Assembly: GCA_018883705.1 (NCBI GenBank)
Contig: JAHLFQ010000008.1
Coordinates: forward strand, 1 to 5,432
Direction: 5' to 3'
DNA: 5,432 bases
Source: Candidatus Cellulosilyticum pullistercoris
GTDB taxonomy: Bacteria; Bacillota; Clostridia; Lachnospirales; Cellulosilyticaceae
The position numbers and the translations under genes were made by a program. The notes beneath the pieces are model-generated. The model worked only from the letters and a program-made list of their open reading frames with translations. It searched no databases and was not told the origin of the DNA. Below are positions 4,484 through 5,432 of the stretch, piece by piece. Position 1 is the stretch's first letter. Each line of letters opens with the position of its first letter.

Positions 4484-5432
4484 AGCGCCCTCCTGGAAGC
4501 GGCTTGATAATGCAGCGAAGATTTTTCCACCTAATAGTAATAAACAAGATACAAAGGTTTTTAGATTTGATTGTAGATTAAAGGAACAAGTAAATCCTAA
4601 AATCTTGCAAAAGGCTTTAGATAAAACGATGTTATCTTTTCCTCTTTACACTTCAATCATTCGAAAAGGACTTTTTTGGTATTATTTTGAAGCAAGTACG
4701 ATTAAGCCTATCGTATCTCTTGAGAATAAATCACCTTGTAGTAGACTTTATAATGAAGATGTAAAAAGTTTATTATTTGAAGTAACCTACTTTAAGAAGC
4801 GCATTAATTTAGAGATTTATCATGCACTAACAGATGGAGTAGGTGCCCTGCAGTTTCTACGCACCTTAGTACTCAATTATTTGGTAATAGTACATCAAGA
4901 GGAGTTAAAGGGACGGATACTTTCAATTGATTATGATGCCTCTATAGCAGAGAAGGAAGTAGATGGCTTTAAAAAATATTATTCTAAAGGGAAAGGAGAA
5001 AAAACTCCTATTACCAAGAAGGCTTATAAACTTAAGGGTGAGAAGTTAGAAGGAAATTTTTTGCAAGTTATCAGTGGAGTGGTATCTGTTAAAGAGGTAT
5101 TAGAAGAAGCACATACCTACAATACAACACTAACCATATATTTAACAGCAATACTGATATATGCCATTAGTAAGCAGATGACAAGAAGAGAGAAGAAACA
5201 GCCAGTTGTCGTGGATATACCAGTGAATTTACGTCCGTATTTTCAATCTGCATCGGCTAGAAACTTTTTTAGTGTCCTTCATGTCCCTTACTACTTCGAT
5301 GAGAAGGAGGCTAAGTTAGAAGATATTATTGAGTATTTAAAAGAGTATTTCAAGCAAGAATTAAAAACAGAAAAGTTTCAAGCAAGAATGAATCACTTAG
5401 TAGCACTAGAGAGAAATTATGTGACCCGTGCA
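4467..5432 (+). CDS. Condensation-like / alcohol acyltransferase (3' end outside window)
   Basis: The frame is open for 322 codons to the right edge, so the protein is truncated by the window, not broken. It looks like a member of the CoA-dependent acyltransferase fold superfamily (chloramphenicol acetyltransferase, PapA, WS/DGAT and condensation domains). Evidence is the active-site motif HALTDG (119-124, HxxxDG) preceded by NLEIY and followed by VGALQFLRTL. Further support comes from the early NAAKIFPPNSN segment (15-25), a YNTTLTIYLTAILIYAI helix (218-234) and VDIPVNLRPYF (249-259) followed by ARNFFSVL (264-271), as in the second half of PapA/WS-type enzymes. His119 would be the general base that moves an acyl group to an alcohol or amine. 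Only the second His of the HHxxxDG form is present; Tyr118 replaces the first. Relatives are usually 400-450 residues, so about a quarter is missing. Translation is coupled to the upstream esterase. Donor and acceptor cannot be deduced. It could also be annotated as an alcohol acetyltransferase. Confidence 0.82.
   Translation, partial: MKKKAKAPSWKRLDNAAKIFPPNSNKQDTKVFRFDCRLKEQVNPKILQKALDKTMLSFPLYTSIIRKGLFWYYFEASTIKPIVSLENKSPCSRLYNEDVKSLLFEVTYFKKRINLEIYHALTDGVGALQFLRTLVLNYLVIVHQEELKGRILSIDYDASIAEKEVDGFKKYYSKGKGEKTPITKKAYKLKGEKLEGNFLQVISGVVSVKEVLEEAHTYNTTLTIYLTAILIYAISKQMTRREKKQPVVVDIPVNLRPYFQSASARNFFSVLHVPYYFDEKEAKLEDIIEYLKEYFKQELKTEKFQARMNHLVALERNYVTRA

Overview
The window reads as chromosomal DNA of a low-GC Gram-positive anaerobe, most likely a member of the Clostridia (Lachnospiraceae-like). 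The grounds are AT-rich codon use, strong AGGAGG-type ribosome binding sites, extended -10 promoters (TGnTATAAT type), U-tailed hairpin terminators, and a flavodoxin/ferredoxin fusion of the EFR1 type common in gut clostridia. All five genes lie on the + strand. No RNA gene, mobile element or CRISPR array was seen.

Layout: (1) 1-108 is a leader with an extended -10 promoter and small inverted repeats. (2) 109-867 encodes an EFR1-type flavodoxin-2[4Fe-4S] protein. It is followed after 84 nt, with no terminator, by a TetR-family regulator (952-1506) that has its own extended -10 element, so the two probably form a redox gene/regulator unit. (3) A strong terminator (1517-1553) closes that unit. 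(4) A promoter and two adjacent inverted repeats precede an oleate hydratase (called here at 1663-3357, not at the upstream in-frame ATG at 1525), which ends at a second terminator (3402-3435). (5) A third unit starts with its own extended -10 element and encodes an HSL-type alpha/beta hydrolase (3542-4483). Overlapping it by 17 nt is a condensation-like/alcohol acyltransferase gene (from 4467) that runs off the right edge.

Functional theme: oleate hydratase hydrates unsaturated fatty acids to 10-hydroxy fatty acids. The hydrolase and the CoA-dependent-acyltransferase-fold protein look like a coupled pair that breaks and makes (or edits) an ester. The TetR regulator is the natural candidate controller of the neighbouring genes. 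The most interesting points are the translationally coupled hydrolase/acyltransferase pair of unknown substrate, its position beside a hydroxy-fatty-acid-forming enzyme, and the inverted repeats at the oleate hydratase and EFR1 promoters that may be regulator sites. A joint pathway is inference only: each unit is separated from the next by a convincing terminator.
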